From an uncultured Rhizobiaceae group bacterium (GTDB lineage Bacteria > Pseudomonadota > Alphaproteobacteria > Rhizobiales > Rhizobiaceae), in the NCBI GenBank assembly GCA_937958815.1, contig CALGMR010000006.1, positions 248,001-312,000 of the forward strand: a DNA stretch of 64,000 nucleotides. The letters are read 5' to 3'. Of this stretch, positions 37,615 to 47,600 are shown piece after piece. The translations under genes were made by a program, and so were the position numbers. Numbering within the stretch: position 1 is the first letter of the stretch; each line of letters begins with the position of its first letter. Under the pieces are notes generated by a model that was not told the origin of the DNA, searched no databases, and saw nothing but the letters and a program-made list of their open reading frames with translations.

Positions 37615-39589
37615 CGGATGCTGTTCCCAATTTTCTGTTCTTTGAAAGTTTCGGAGACCCAATGCGTGCTCTGCGATCTGTCAAAGAAAGCCCGCCAGCC
37701 AAAACCATCAAGATCGATCCTAGCCATATGAGCGTGATCATCGGTTTCCACCAAATACGCAAAACCACACTGTTGTCGGTCTTTACTTCGCCCAACGCGA
37801 TATACAATTGTGAAAACCCGAATGTATTGATCAAGGCTTCAGAAGTGGGCGTTTGACGAGCTGGATAAAAACGTTTTGAAGGCGCGCCTGTGCGCACTAC
37901 GTTTCCGTCTTTACTGATGGTCAGCTGTACAAGCTCTTCAGAAAAATTGTTCACCGAACGGGTTTGATACTGTTCAAATGTGATTTCGTAACCCGCGGCT
38001 GTTGCACTTTCTCCCTGCTTCAAAATAGCGACCGATTCAGTCTCATAGGCAGTTACAAACACTATTCCCAGCATGGTAACACCCACGCCTGCATGGGCGA
38101 TGGCTGTTGCCCAGATGGAACGTTTCAGACCGGTCAAACGTGCAAAGCCCGTTTTTAAACCAACTTTTGGCAAGCCGCTTCTTTGCAGCAATTCCGCAAA
38201 TGCTCCAACAATCAGCCAAGCGGATATGCCCATCATCAATGGTGCGATCCACGGGCCACGCTCCAGGAAACCATACGCTAAAATGATCACGATGACGGCT
38301 GCAAACAAGGCAAACATCAGTCGTTGTGAGACGCCCACGATATCGCCACGTTTCCAGCCAAGCAGCGGACCAAATGGCAAAACGAGAACTAATGGAATCA
38401 TCAAAGCACCAAATGTCAGATTGAAGAACGGGGCACCAACCGAGATTTTTGCTCCAGTGATCGCTTCATACACCACGGGAAAGAGTGTCCCCACCAAAAC
38501 GGTGGCCGCTGATGTTGAGAGCAAGACATTGTTGAGCACCAGCGCGCCTTCGCGCGATATGGGGGCAAACAGACCGCCCTGCTCTAGCCTACTTGCTCTG
38601 AAAGCAAACAGGAACAATGCACCGCCAACGAAAGCGCTCAAGATTGCAAGAATGAACAATCCTCGTGTGGGGTCGGATGCGAATGTATGGACGGACGTCA
38701 ACACGCCAGAGCGCACTAGGAATGTACCAAGCAAAGAGAGTGAGAAAGTCACAATTGCGAGCAGGACAGTCCAGATTTTCAAGGAATCCCGCTTTTCCAT
38801 CACCAAGGCTGAATGCAGCAATGCTGTTCCAGAAAGCCATGGTAGGAAAGATGCATTCTCCACAGGGTCCCAGAACCACCAGCCACCCCAGCCGAGTTCA
38901 TAATACGCCCAGTAGGAGCCCATCGCGATGCCAGCGGTTAGGAATATCCAAGCAGCCATTGCCCAGGGGCGGACCCATCTGGCCCAAGCGGAATCGATGC
39001 GCCCTTCAATCAATGCCGCAATCGAAAAAGCGAATGTTATCGAAAAGCCCACATAGCCGATGTAAAGCATAGGAGGGTGAATGGCCAAACCGATGTCTTG
39101 CAGAATGGGATTGAGATCTTGCCCTTCAACAACAGGTGTTTGGCGCGCAAACGGATTTGATGTGAGCACAATGAAAAACAGGAAAGTGGTGAGCAGCCAT
39201 CCCTGCACACCCAATACATTGGCGCGCATTGTTTTCGGCAAATTTTTTCCGAACACGCCGACAGCGGCAGCAAACAATGCGAGAATGAAAACCCACAACA
39301 ACATGGAGCCTTCATGATTGCCCCATGTTCCGCTCAATTTATAAATGAAAGGCATTTGCGAATGAGAATTCTGCCAAACATTCACGACAGAAAAATCTGA
39401 CGTGGCATAGGCCCACATCAATGCGCCGAACGACAATGTCACAAAGCCTAAAATGGCGATGCTGGAAACATCAGCCGTTGCCATAAGGTTTGGCGCATTG
39501 GTGCGCGCACCCCACATCGGAACAATGCTTTGGAACACCGAAAGCGAAAAGGCGATCAAAAGCGCCATATGGCCAAGTTCAACAATCAC
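37607..39589 (-). CDS. ccmF: Haem lyase CcmF (CycK)
   Basis: A polytopic component of the cytochrome c haem lyase, 660 residues and about 15 helices. The tryptophan-rich WWD segment WGGWWFWDPVENASFLPWL lies near 235-253, where haem docks, and PPMLYIGYVG with a conserved Pro/His neighbourhood is near 172. The start is GTG 39589, overlapping the ccmE stop as GTGA, so the two are coupled. The C-terminal domain (about 520-640) is periplasmic. It works with CcmH and CcmI encoded on either side. Confidence 0.97.
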   Translation of the reverse strand: MIVELGHMALLIAFSLSVFQSIVPMWGARTNAPNLMATADVSSIAILGFVTLSFGALMWAYATSDFSVVNVWQNSHSQMPFIYKLSGTWGNHEGSMLLWVFILALFAAAVGVFGKNLPKTMRANVLGVQGWLLTTFLFFIVLTSNPFARQTPVVEGQDLNPILQDIGLAIHPPMLYIGYVGFSITFAFSIAALIEGRIDSAWARWVRPWAMAAWIFLTAGIAMGSYWAYYELGWGGWWFWDPVENASFLPWLSGTALLHSALVMEKRDSLKIWTVLLAIVTFSLSLLGTFLVRSGVLTSVHTFASDPTRGLFILAILSAFVGGALFLFAFRASRLEQGGLFAPISREGALVLNNVLLSTSAATVLVGTLFPVVYEAITGAKISVGAPFFNLTFGALMIPLVLVLPFGPLLGWKRGDIVGVSQRLMFALFAAVIVIILAYGFLERGPWIAPLMMGISAWLIVGAFAELLQRSGLPKVGLKTGFARLTGLKRSIWATAIAHAGVGVTMLGIVFVTAYETESVAILKQGESATAAGYEITFEQYQTRSVNNFSEELVQLTISKDGNVVRTGAPSKRFYPARQTPTSEALINTFGFSQLYIALGEVKTDNSVVLRIWWKPMITLIWLGSILMVLAGGLSLTDRRARIGSPKLSKNRKLGTASVG

Positions 39590-40035
39590 AGATTTTCAGC
39601 CCCTTCGCCCTTCCAGACGCCCTTTTCTTTGAGCTTTTCTGCCATATCGGCAGGCATGTAATTTTCATCATGTTTGGCAAGCACAGTATCAGCCACAAAA
39701 TTTCCGTCGGCGCCGAGACTACCTTCGGTGATGATGCCCTGATTTTCGCGGAACAGATCCGGCAGAATGTTGTTGAACGATACCTTCACTTTGTTTTCGT
39801 TGTCTGACAACGTAAATCCAACTTGCAGCCCTTCGCCTCTGACAACGGAACCCTCTTCCACCAGGCCAAACAATCTTATTCTTTGTCCAGGTTTCACATC
39901 AGCGGCACGCAATTCGGTGGGGCTCATGGCAAAGCTGATGCCCGACTGTAAGGCAAACAGGGTCAGCCCTACCGCAACTGCCAACACACAGCCTATGGTT
40001 CCAATCCAAAGCAATCTATTTGTCTTTCGAGTCAT
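39586..40035 (-). CDS. ccmE: Haem chaperone CcmE (CycJ)
   Basis: A periplasm-facing haem carrier anchored by one N-terminal helix (about 8-30), then an OB-fold. The covalent haem-binding His is in LAKHDENYMP near 122, with the conserved Tyr just after. 149 residues is normal. Its ATG overlaps the ccmI stop (ATGA) and its stop overlaps the ccmF GTG, so ccmI-E-F are translated together. Confidence 0.97.
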   Translation of the reverse strand: MTRKTNRLLWIGTIGCVLAVAVGLTLFALQSGISFAMSPTELRAADVKPGQRIRLFGLVEEGSVVRGEGLQVGFTLSDNENKVKVSFNNILPDLFRENQGIITEGSLGADGNFVADTVLAKHDENYMPADMAEKLKEKGVWKGEGAENL

Positions 40036-41147
40036 TCACTTGCTCCTTGTGATCGCACAATATCAGCAACATTGAGTTGTTTTGCCAATGCGTCGAGCCT
40101 TTGCAGTTCATCCGGCGCTTGAGCATATTGTTTCTTGGCCTGTTCCAGCGCCAGTGAAGCTTTCACTGGCTCATCCAGCACCATATAAGAGCGAATAAGA
40201 CGCGACCATTCCTGAACGGTCCCCTCGCCATCTTCAAGGCGAGAGGCCAAACCTTCCACCATAGCATTGATTTCCTGAAGACCTGGTCGCTCGCTTTCAC
40301 CTTGCAAAAGGCCAGCTTTTTGCTGCAGACGTGCAATCTGGTCTGATGTCAGTTTCGCCCATCTTGGGTTGTTTGTATTGAGTTGCGCCAACCCTTCCCA
40401 AATACGCAAAGCTTCTTCAGGCTTGCCCTCTTGGTCGAGCGCAAGAGCAATGAATATTTGGGGTTTTGGAAAATTCGGTTGTTGGGACGCAGCTTTGTCG
40501 AACATCTGGCGCGCTTCGGCAGGAACAATATTGCCAGCAATAATCGTCAGCGCTTCTCCCAAATCCGTGAGAAGTTCTGGGGTCTCTCCATCAATGCGCA
40601 TCACCTGTCTAAGAGCGCGTGCACGATCTCCCGGTTTGTTCAAACGGCCATAGACATCGGCCAACAATCTCCAACCTTTGGCATCATTGGGGTTTTTGGC
40701 TAAGTGTCTTTCCGCGACCTGAACCAAATCTTCTACAGGTTTTTCTTCCAGACTTAGGTTCGCGCGCGCGCTCAATGGGAAATCCGGTTGTCCAGATGCT
40801 CCCAAGGCGAAGTATAATGAAATTGAAAGCAAAGGAACGCCCAATACAGCTGCCAAACTGGTTGTTATCAATGAAGACCGGCCTTGAGCTCCCTGCTTCG
40901 GGTTTTTCGCTTCACGCCTTGCTTCGCGCAACATTCTGCGCGCAATCTCCGCGCGCTCAGAAAGCAGCGCTGCTGAGGGCTTTTTCTCGCGCTCAATCTC
41001 TTGGTCTATTTGCTTGATTTGGTCTTTGTAGAAGTCGAGCGAGCTGGTGGAGTCTTCTGCAGGTGCCGCATTCTTTTTGGCCAAAGGCAAAACGACGCAA
41101 AGCGAGGCTACGAAGAGCAATATGAGAGAGGAAATCCAAAACAACAT
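40032..41147 (-). CDS. ccmI: Cytochrome c biogenesis protein CcmI (CycH)
   Basis: An apocytochrome c chaperone of 371 residues. Two membrane helices (about 3-22 and 92-112) flank a Lys/Glu-rich cytoplasmic loop (KDQIKQIDQEIEREKK), followed by a periplasmic TPR domain (about 140-360; NDAKGWRLLADVYGRL and similar units). This TPR form works with the short CcmH. It heads the ccmIEFH operon, 78 bp after a lipoprotein gene. Confidence 0.93.
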   Translation of the reverse strand: MLFWISSLILLFVASLCVVLPLAKKNAAPAEDSTSSLDFYKDQIKQIDQEIEREKKPSAALLSERAEIARRMLREARREAKNPKQGAQGRSSLITTSLAAVLGVPLLSISLYFALGASGQPDFPLSARANLSLEEKPVEDLVQVAERHLAKNPNDAKGWRLLADVYGRLNKPGDRARALRQVMRIDGETPELLTDLGEALTIIAGNIVPAEARQMFDKAASQQPNFPKPQIFIALALDQEGKPEEALRIWEGLAQLNTNNPRWAKLTSDQIARLQQKAGLLQGESERPGLQEINAMVEGLASRLEDGEGTVQEWSRLIRSYMVLDEPVKASLALEQAKKQYAQAPDELQRLDALAKQLNVADIVRSQGASE

Positions 41148-41225
41148 GAAGGGTGTTTAACGCGGTTGCGCCCTAATTCAATGTGACTTCTTATCACTTC
41201 GTTGCGAGAAGCTTCAACTGATAAC

Positions 41226-41627
41226 CTACTTGACCAATCGCCACTTTCCGTCGCTTCCCAAACAGGCCGTGGCTTCCGCGGTTTCTGTGCCGTTGGAATT
41301 GGTTATGCTGTGTTTAAATCTGCGGCATTGTTCGCTTCCAACTCTGAACAGTTGATAACCAACAACAGTTCCCGACACCCCGGAAGCTCCCACCCACTTA
41401 TTGGATTGCAAGGGTTGCCCGAAATTTAGGGTCTTTTCTTCGATCTCTTTGACTTTGGATTTGTCGCTGGAAGACAAAAAAGAAGCAAAATTTTCATTGG
41501 AATGAAATATCAGTGCGGCATCAGAAGTGTCCGGCGCCAAATCAGAATCACCAACGGACCTTTTGCCTGACAAGGTGCACGCTGAAAGCATGCCGCACAG
41601 CAACAAAATCAACAATGAACAATACAT
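41226..41627 (-). CDS. Small lipoprotein with 17 kDa-antigen-like C-terminus
   Basis: About 133 residues from ATG 41627. A lipoprotein signal (hydrophobic 3-15, lipobox LSAC) is followed by a polar linker and a C-terminal part with QCRRFKHSIT...EATACLGSDGKWRLVK. That Cys-x(n)-Cys-DG-W pattern resembles the end of outer-membrane 17 kDa surface-antigen-like proteins. It lies just after feuQ and before ccmI on the same strand. An upstream TTG (41696) would overlap feuQ and break the signal peptide, so I reject it. Role unknown. Confidence 0.7.
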   Translation of the reverse strand: MYCSLLILLLCGMLSACTLSGKRSVGDSDLAPDTSDAALIFHSNENFASFLSSSDKSKVKEIEEKTLNFGQPLQSNKWVGASGVSGTVVGYQLFRVGSEQCRRFKHSITNSNGTETAEATACLGSDGKWRLVK

Positions 41628-41656
41628 GACCAAGGAATCTGAATTCAATTTCTGTC

Positions 41657-43054
41657 TTATTGGGGCTTGATTGCGACAATTGGAAGGCTGACGCAAGCTT
41701 TCAATCCGCCCAAAGAAGGACTTCGCTCCAAATTGAACGTGCCCTTATACTCGGTGGCAATGTCTTTGACGATTGATAATCCCAATCCAGAACCACTTGT
41801 GGATTCATCAATGCGCTCGCCGCGCTTCATCGCCCTTTGGCATTCGAGATCACTCAGCCCCGGCCCATCATCTTCGATCACAATATCAGCAAGCATTATT
41901 GAGGACGACTTTGTTTTGGGTAGAACGACTGCAACCGCTACTTCATTTTTGGCAAATTTGCTCGCATTTTCGATGAGATTTCCCAGAATTTCTTCGAGAT
42001 CTTGCTCTTCAACGCGAAAGACAAGTTCGTCTTCCGCAAGATCAAAGGAAAATTGAATACCATCTTTCAATTTACGCATCACACGTACAATCCGCGTAAG
42101 CACAGGTGCAAATTCAGTGCGCGCAGTGGTGTTGCCGCGTTGTGCTGATATTCTCGCTCTGTCCAGATAATTCCTTATCTGATTGTCCATGATGTCTGCC
42201 TGGTCGGCAACCAAATCCCAAGATTTACTGGTCGGTGATTGACGTTCGTTTTTTATAACTGCGAGAGGTGTTTTCAAGCCATGAGCCAAATTTCCAACTT
42301 GTGTACGAGCGCGATTGACAACCTCTGTATTGGTTTTGATCAAAGCGTTGATTTCGTGCGCCAAGGGTTGGATTTCCGTTGGATAATCCGAGCTCAAACT
42401 GTCTGCGCGGCCTTCACGGATTTCACCCAATTGCCTTTGCGCATGCGCAAGAGGTCTTAATCCAATTTTGACGGCAAAAAATGCAATCAAAATTGTTCCC
42501 AATCCAAACAGTCCCAAAGATATGGAAACACTTCGCGATGTTTCATCGATGTTTTTGTCCAACACATCTCGATTGCCCGCCACGATGATCTGATAGAGCG
42601 TTGAACCTTCTTCTCCCAGAAACAACTGCGTTTCCACACGCAGCGACCGTATATCGTTTTGGGTGTAAGTATATTGCCTTTGAAACGAGCTATCGAAAGG
42701 GATGGAAGCGGTGGGCGGGACCGTTAGCGTTTCATTTTCAATGGAAGGTGATCTTAAAAGAATTTTCGAAGGGTTTTGTGAATCAGCAATCGCCCAATAC
42801 CAGCCCGTAAGAGGTATGGAAAAATTTGGGTCACCGAGATCGGGCACCGCTTTAAATGAATCGCCATCGATTTCCAATGCGCCCACAAGACTTCGAGTGT
42901 GCTCTTCAAGTCGTTCTTTTAAGGCCTGCTCTGCATTTGACTTTAAATAGGCGGAGGTCACAATTCCGGTAAGAATGGTGGCGGCTGCGGCCCAAAGGCC
43001 GAGAACAAACAACAATCGAAATGCAAGAGATTTTGGAATCAGACGTGACGTCAC
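41657..43054 (-). CDS. feuQ: Sensor histidine kinase, FeuQ-like
   Basis: A 465-residue kinase: helix 1 about 12-32, a periplasmic sensor region to about 165, helix 2 about 168-192, a HAMP-like segment, then the H box GNLAHGLKTPLAVIKNE near 250, N box NLIENASKF near 355, and G boxes DDGPGLS and GSGLGLSIVKDI. GTG 43054 is two bases after the feuP stop. Adjacent to the cyc/ccm genes, this matches the place of feuPQ in rhizobia (pair linked to cycHJKL; roles in osmoadaptation and symbiosis in Sinorhizobium). Naming rests on order and similarity. Confidence 0.85.
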   Translation of the reverse strand: MTSRLIPKSLAFRLLFVLGLWAAAATILTGIVTSAYLKSNAEQALKERLEEHTRSLVGALEIDGDSFKAVPDLGDPNFSIPLTGWYWAIADSQNPSKILLRSPSIENETLTVPPTASIPFDSSFQRQYTYTQNDIRSLRVETQLFLGEEGSTLYQIIVAGNRDVLDKNIDETSRSVSISLGLFGLGTILIAFFAVKIGLRPLAHAQRQLGEIREGRADSLSSDYPTEIQPLAHEINALIKTNTEVVNRARTQVGNLAHGLKTPLAVIKNERQSPTSKSWDLVADQADIMDNQIRNYLDRARISAQRGNTTARTEFAPVLTRIVRVMRKLKDGIQFSFDLAEDELVFRVEEQDLEEILGNLIENASKFAKNEVAVAVVLPKTKSSSIMLADIVIEDDGPGLSDLECQRAMKRGERIDESTSGSGLGLSIVKDIATEYKGTFNLERSPSLGGLKACVSLPIVAIKPQ

Positions 43055-43056
43055 AA

Positions 43057-43707
43057 TTACATCCGATAGCCTAGACCGCGGACAGTTTCGATCACTTCGG
43101 AATGGAGTTTTTTGCGCAATCGTCCAACAAACACCTCTATCGTATTTGAATCTCGATCGAAGTCTTGATCGTAAAGATGCTCAATCAGCTCGGTGCGCGA
43201 TACAATCTCTCCGCGATGATGCATGAGATAAGAAATCAATCGGTATTCATGGGATGTGAGTTTCACCAACTCCCCGTTCATCATCACTTTCGATTGTCTT
43301 GTATCGAGAGTAACCGGACCGATTTCAATTTCTGAACTGGCATGGCCTGCGGCTCTTCGAATGAGAGCGCGCAATCGTGCCAGAACTTCTTCTGTGTGGA
43401 ATGGTTTGGCAACATAATCATCAGCGCCAGCGTCTATGCCAGAAACTTTGTCACTCCAACGGTCGCGAGCTGTTAGCATGAGAACAGGCATGGTGCGGCC
43501 ATCGGCGCGCCATTTTTCCAAGACCGTAAGTCCGTCCATTTCTGGCAGGCCAATGTCGAGAATGACCGCATCATAGGGCTCGGTGTCGCCCAAGAAATGT
43601 CCTTCTTCACCGTCAGTGGCGCTGTCCACCACATAACCAGCGTCACTCAGAGCTTGGCACAATTGACGATTCAAATTTGCATCATCTTCAACAACGAGTA
43701 ATCGCAC
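43057..43707 (-). CDS. feuP: OmpR-family response regulator, FeuP-like
   Basis: 216 residues: a receiver domain opening RLLVVEDD, acceptor Asp in YDAVILDIGLPEMDG near 51, Lys in YVAKPFHTEE near 101, then a winged-helix domain (VKLTSHEYRLISYLM, NTIEVFVGRLRKKLHSE, ending RGLGYRM). The start is GTG 43707 with GGTGGAAG upstream. The DNA-binding end is of the PhoP/FeuP kind. It lies between a small exported protein and feuQ. The rhizobial FeuP target ndvA is not in this window. Confidence 0.87.
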   Translation of the reverse strand: MRLLVVEDDANLNRQLCQALSDAGYVVDSATDGEEGHFLGDTEPYDAVILDIGLPEMDGLTVLEKWRADGRTMPVLMLTARDRWSDKVSGIDAGADDYVAKPFHTEEVLARLRALIRRAAGHASSEIEIGPVTLDTRQSKVMMNGELVKLTSHEYRLISYLMHHRGEIVSRTELIEHLYDQDFDRDSNTIEVFVGRLRKKLHSEVIETVRGLGYRM

Positions 43708-43744
43708 AATCTTCCACCTTTTCGGTCAGGTCGTTTAACACCCG

Positions 43745-43996
43745 TCACTTTGAAACAACGACTGTCTTTCGTCTAGGTGGGCCGTTCTTTGATTTTACGA
43801 GAACCTTGATCACGCATTTTTGGCCGCGCGTCGTAACGCTGAGCACACGCCCACCTGTGGAAGATGCCACGCTAGACGCCTTTGCTCCGCAACCAGCCGC
43901 ATGTGCCTGTGTGGAGAAAATTTGAGTTGACGCCAGAATGAAAACTGCGGAGCAGATGTGCAAAGCGCATTTTGGGAGTTTGGTAGAATATAACAT
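43745..43996 (-). CDS. Small exported protein, candidate FeuN
   Basis: 83 residues with a signal peptide (about 1-33, ending HAA). The short mature part ends in a PepSY-like strand pattern (RVLSVTTRGQKCVIKVLVKSKNG). It sits 37 bp upstream of feuP on the same strand. In Sinorhizobium meliloti a small periplasmic protein, FeuN, is encoded upstream of feuP and restrains FeuQ; size, export and position fit, but I cannot compare sequences. Two Cys residues (GCGAK, QKCVI) may form a disulfide. Confidence 0.65.
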   Translation of the reverse strand: MLYSTKLPKCALHICSAVFILASTQIFSTQAHAAGCGAKASSVASSTGGRVLSVTTRGQKCVIKVLVKSKNGPPRRKTVVVSK

Positions 43997-44042
43997 GCAG
44001 ACAATCTATATGAGGCGACCTGAACAACACATGAACGGACTT

Positions 44043-44288
44043 TTAGGGCATTGGTGAGAATTCGCAAACGCTTGCCCAGACTGCATTGTGTTGTTTGATT
44101 GCTGCAATCGTCAAGTCTGTGTCCAGGACCGACCATGAAATCGGTTGCATGACAATGCATGACAGGTCAGTCGCGCCGATATCAGTCATCCGCGCGCAAC
44201 CCATTTGGCTTAGCGTTGTTAAGGTGAGCACGACGCAAAGCTTTATGAGCCCGCGCAAGTGTCTTTGATCTTGCGGCCTCTGCTGCAT
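44043..44288 (-). CDS. Putative outer spanin lipoprotein (Rz1-like)
   Basis: About 81 residues from ATG 44288: basic start, hydrophobic stretch, then LSQMGC as a possible (non-classical) lipobox. The mature end CIVMQPISWSVLDTDLTIAAIKQHNAVWASVC follows a pattern common to small Rz1-like proteins in phage lysis cassettes (PI-x-x-S, D-x-x-T, I-x-x-HN-x-x-W). The gene is nested out of frame against the Rz-like gene (overlap 44182-44288), the hallmark of overlapped spanin pairs. It would link the outer membrane to the inner spanin at lysis. It ends the GTA-lysis operon. Confidence 0.65.
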   Translation of the reverse strand: MQQRPQDQRHLRGLIKLCVVLTLTTLSQMGCARMTDIGATDLSCIVMQPISWSVLDTDLTIAAIKQHNAVWASVCEFSPMP

Positions 44289-44385
44289 TTTGTATTTCAC
44301 GAAGAATGGTTTTGCGTTGCCAATTGCTTTTGCTCCAATTGGCAATCTCAATCACCAATTGGAGCAGTTTGAAAATGAGTGTCAT
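44182..44385 (-). CDS. Putative inner spanin (Rz-like)
   Basis: A 67-residue protein with a short hydrophobic N-terminus (LIFKLLQLVIEIANW) and then a charged helical region rich in Ala, Arg and Lys (REIQNAAEAARSKTLARAHKALRRAH). Its ATG overlaps the holin-like gene stop as ATGA, so it is translationally coupled. The helix is short for a full Rz. Its support comes from coupling and from the nested lipoprotein gene rather than from clear sequence similarity. Confidence 0.55.
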   Translation of the reverse strand: MTLIFKLLQLVIEIANWSKSNWQRKTILREIQNAAEAARSKTLARAHKALRRAHLNNAKPNGLRADD

Positions 44386-44591
44386 TCAATGATTGCTGAA
44401 GCTCCCAACCGACCAAAAATTGCAAATAGAGAGCCTCCAACGGCCACAATTTGAAGAATGGCATCTGTGAGAACGAGTTGCGAATTGTCGTCGATTGGGT
44501 GTCCCAATGCACTCAACAAAGCCGCAACAACGGCAATGATGGAACCCCAGATCGTGCGTGAATTGTACCACCTTTTAGAATCTTTAAGCAT
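44382..44591 (-). CDS. Putative holin
   Basis: A 69-residue protein with a basic start (LKDSKRWYNSRTIWG), two hydrophobic helices (about 15-30 and 43-60) separated by a short acidic turn (HPIDDNSQ), and the GRLGA end common to small rhizobial phage holins. It begins 12 bp after the last GTA tail gene and is coupled to the Rz-like gene. It would form inner-membrane pores to release particles and let a peptidoglycan enzyme reach its target. No separate endolysin gene follows. Confidence 0.7.
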   Translation of the reverse strand: MLKDSKRWYNSRTIWGSIIAVVAALLSALGHPIDDNSQLVLTDAILQIVAVGGSLFAIFGRLGASAIIE

Positions 44592-44603
44592 GTATTTGTC
44601 CTC

Positions 44604-47600
44604 TTATGAATTGAGATGAAGTGATGTATGGGCAAATGACCCCGGCCCCACAGATGTCGAGTTCTGTGCAACGGAAATATCTATCGACACAGGCTGATGC
44701 GCGAACCAAGTCTGCAACTGGGCTGGGGAAATTGATGTAAACGCCGAATTGGTCTCGAACACATGCTCTTGCTGCAGTTCGTCGCGAAGTTGAACGGTGT
44801 ACGATTCACTTGCTTCATCAAGTGGTATCTCTAACGGCACCCAAGAATCGGATATCAATCGATTTCGGCGTATCCATTCCACATAGATCGAACCGTCCTC
44901 AGCTTCTCGCGCAGTCAAGTGCACTGGCTTGAATGGCACGTCCCCTCGATGTCCCAAAGCGAACTCTTCCTGAACGAATGACGCGTCGCCGATAGCCTTA
45001 TCGCTTTTGCCATAAGACCACTGAAGCACTTGGCCTTTTTGACTTTCCGATCTTGCGATTGCTTCAACGGCTTCATTCAAAACAACAATATCCGCTCCAA
45101 TTTCACTTCCGATACTGGCTTCAAGCTCTGTTCCAGACTGGCCGCGCAGCAGGCCCGATAGCTCCCATTCATTTTCACCGATCAGTTCAGCATTGGTGAA
45201 CTGTAGGATTTCCCAAGCATTGTTTCTCGCCCGCACTGCAATGGCATTGTTTCCTGCCAAAACTTGCACTGGCGCGGCAGAAAATACCTCACCTACATAG
45301 AGTTTTACCCGCAAGCGATGGTTCCAGACCCAACGGCTTGTGGCCTGCTCTGCCGACAGCTCTTCCAGCAATTCTCCCACAGTGGCGGGTTGTTCTAATA
45401 CCTGTCTCAACGCATAGTCATCAGTGGTCGGTGAAGCATAAAGAGCAACAGACCCAACCCAAGGTTTGGAACTGACTGCCACAAAATTGGAAACTGTTTC
45501 CGACAAGGGCTCAATGTATGGCAAATCCAAAAAGGTCGCCAAAACCGTCGGATCACTTGCCGTGGCAAAATTGCGCGCTGTCAATGAAGGGATATTTACC
45601 GGCGCACTTGCTTCCAAATCCACAGCTTTGGCTTGCAACGTGAGATGTTTTCCTTCTTCCATGGATACGATCTGCCAGACCTGATTTGGCTCTAGATCGT
45701 TGACTTGAACGTAATCGCCAACACGCAGGTGCCGCATCGAAAGTGGCAGAGAAAACGTCAGCGTCTTACGGGCTGTCCACTGGGTGTGCAACCAATCTTC
45801 CAACACAGGTTGAAGCACATAACCTTCAGAAACAATTGGCAGTGAGAGGGTGGATTTTCGCTGGTTCTGTGCATTGACCTTTTCGACCTGAATTTGCCCA
45901 TTTTGAAACTCAGTTGCCGGATCGATGTGATCCAGTAAAACGTGATCTGACAGTTCTGAACGCGGCACCAAGGTTTTCGTAACCGAAGGTTGTGACTCCT
46001 CTTCTACAAACGAAGCGCTTGGCAAGCGTTCGATTGGAAAAATGCCCTTCGACTTGAAGACGATCGTTCCATTCTCTTCAAAAACAGATATTTGATACAG
46101 CTCGAGCAGAGCTTCAATCTCAGCACGTACCGACGCCGGACTGCCGATGACATAACCATCTATGGAACCATCAACGCGAGATGTGTCGGTATTGGAGACG
46201 CCAATTGCTTTCAAAAGCTCTTGCAGAAGGTCACCAATTCGCACACTTCCCAATCGGCCATTGAGCCAATGCCCGCGCTGCCAGTTTTCTCCATCTGCCC
46301 AAACGTCTTGATTGTCGGGGAATTGAGGAAAAGGTCGAGCATCCCACGCCCATAATTGGGAAGCTTCGAAGTCGACCATGCGTCCCGAATACTGCGTGCT
46401 GAGTGGGTTGTTCTGCTCATCAAAGGTTTGGCCACTGGCATCCCAATGGTTTTGTTGAGCTGCAATGTAACTCAACATTGCATCATCGCTGCGTCCCCCG
46501 TTTGAAAAATAGGGAACGGCGCTTTCAGCAGACTTTGCATCGAAAAACACGTTTGGCTGGTTGGCACTGTTGTGAATGGCAGGGGCGCCGAATTCTGCAA
46601 ATATGATCGGTTTTGACTGGGGCAACCAGTCCGTCGCTACATTGCTCTCCACCCCAGAAACACGATCGAAATGCCAATTGTTCCACCATGACTTCAAGTC
46701 TTTGAACCGAAACACCCATGGCTTTTCAAATCCATCTGTTATGGGCGTGCGCAGTTTATGTGCGCGGTCTTCATTTGATGCATAGTACCAATCATGCCCT
46801 TCCCCACTCGCAATGTGGCGTTGCAACATGGAAATGTCAGTGGAACTGTACCCTTCTTCAGGGTCAGGCTGGTCATCACGCCAATCGGCAATGGGCATGT
46901 AGTTGTCGATGGCGACGGCATCGATATCGGAGCTTGCCCACAACGGGTCGAGATTGAAAAACACATCACCTGACCCATCTTGAGGGTGATATCCGAAATA
47001 CTCACTCCAATCGGCGGCGTAAGTGACGGTGCAGTTGGTTCCCAGCAAGGACTTTACATCTGACGCGATTGCTTTGAGGCCATCCACGAACGGAAATCCG
47101 TCTTCGCTATCACGAACCCGCGTGAGCCCAACCATTTCCGAACCAATAAGAAAAAGATCGACCCCGCCTGCAAATTCGGCAAGTCGCGCGTAGTGAAAAA
47201 TCATGTGTCTGTAAGACCATTCACTCGCCCCCTGCGCGTTCAACCATGAGCCAGGTGATTGCGGATCAACTGTTACATCAGACAGTTGAATTTGCCCTAG
47301 AAAACTGGCCACTTGTTCGCCTGCTGCCGATGTTTTGTCGGGGCTTGCAACTTCACCTATTGCAGGAAAACACGTGATGCGACCTCGCCATGGAAACGTT
47401 TTTTGGGTGGAATTCCCGTAAGGGTCTGGAAGTGGATTATAAGGCGCGATGTCCATCATTATGAAAGGATTGAGACAGACTTTCAGCCCGCGGGATTTTA
47501 ATTCCTGAATGGCCCGTACAACGCTCAAATCGGACGGCGAACCGCCATAGGACAACACGCCATCAACAGACGACACTTGCGCAGTTTGCGATCTGTTGAG

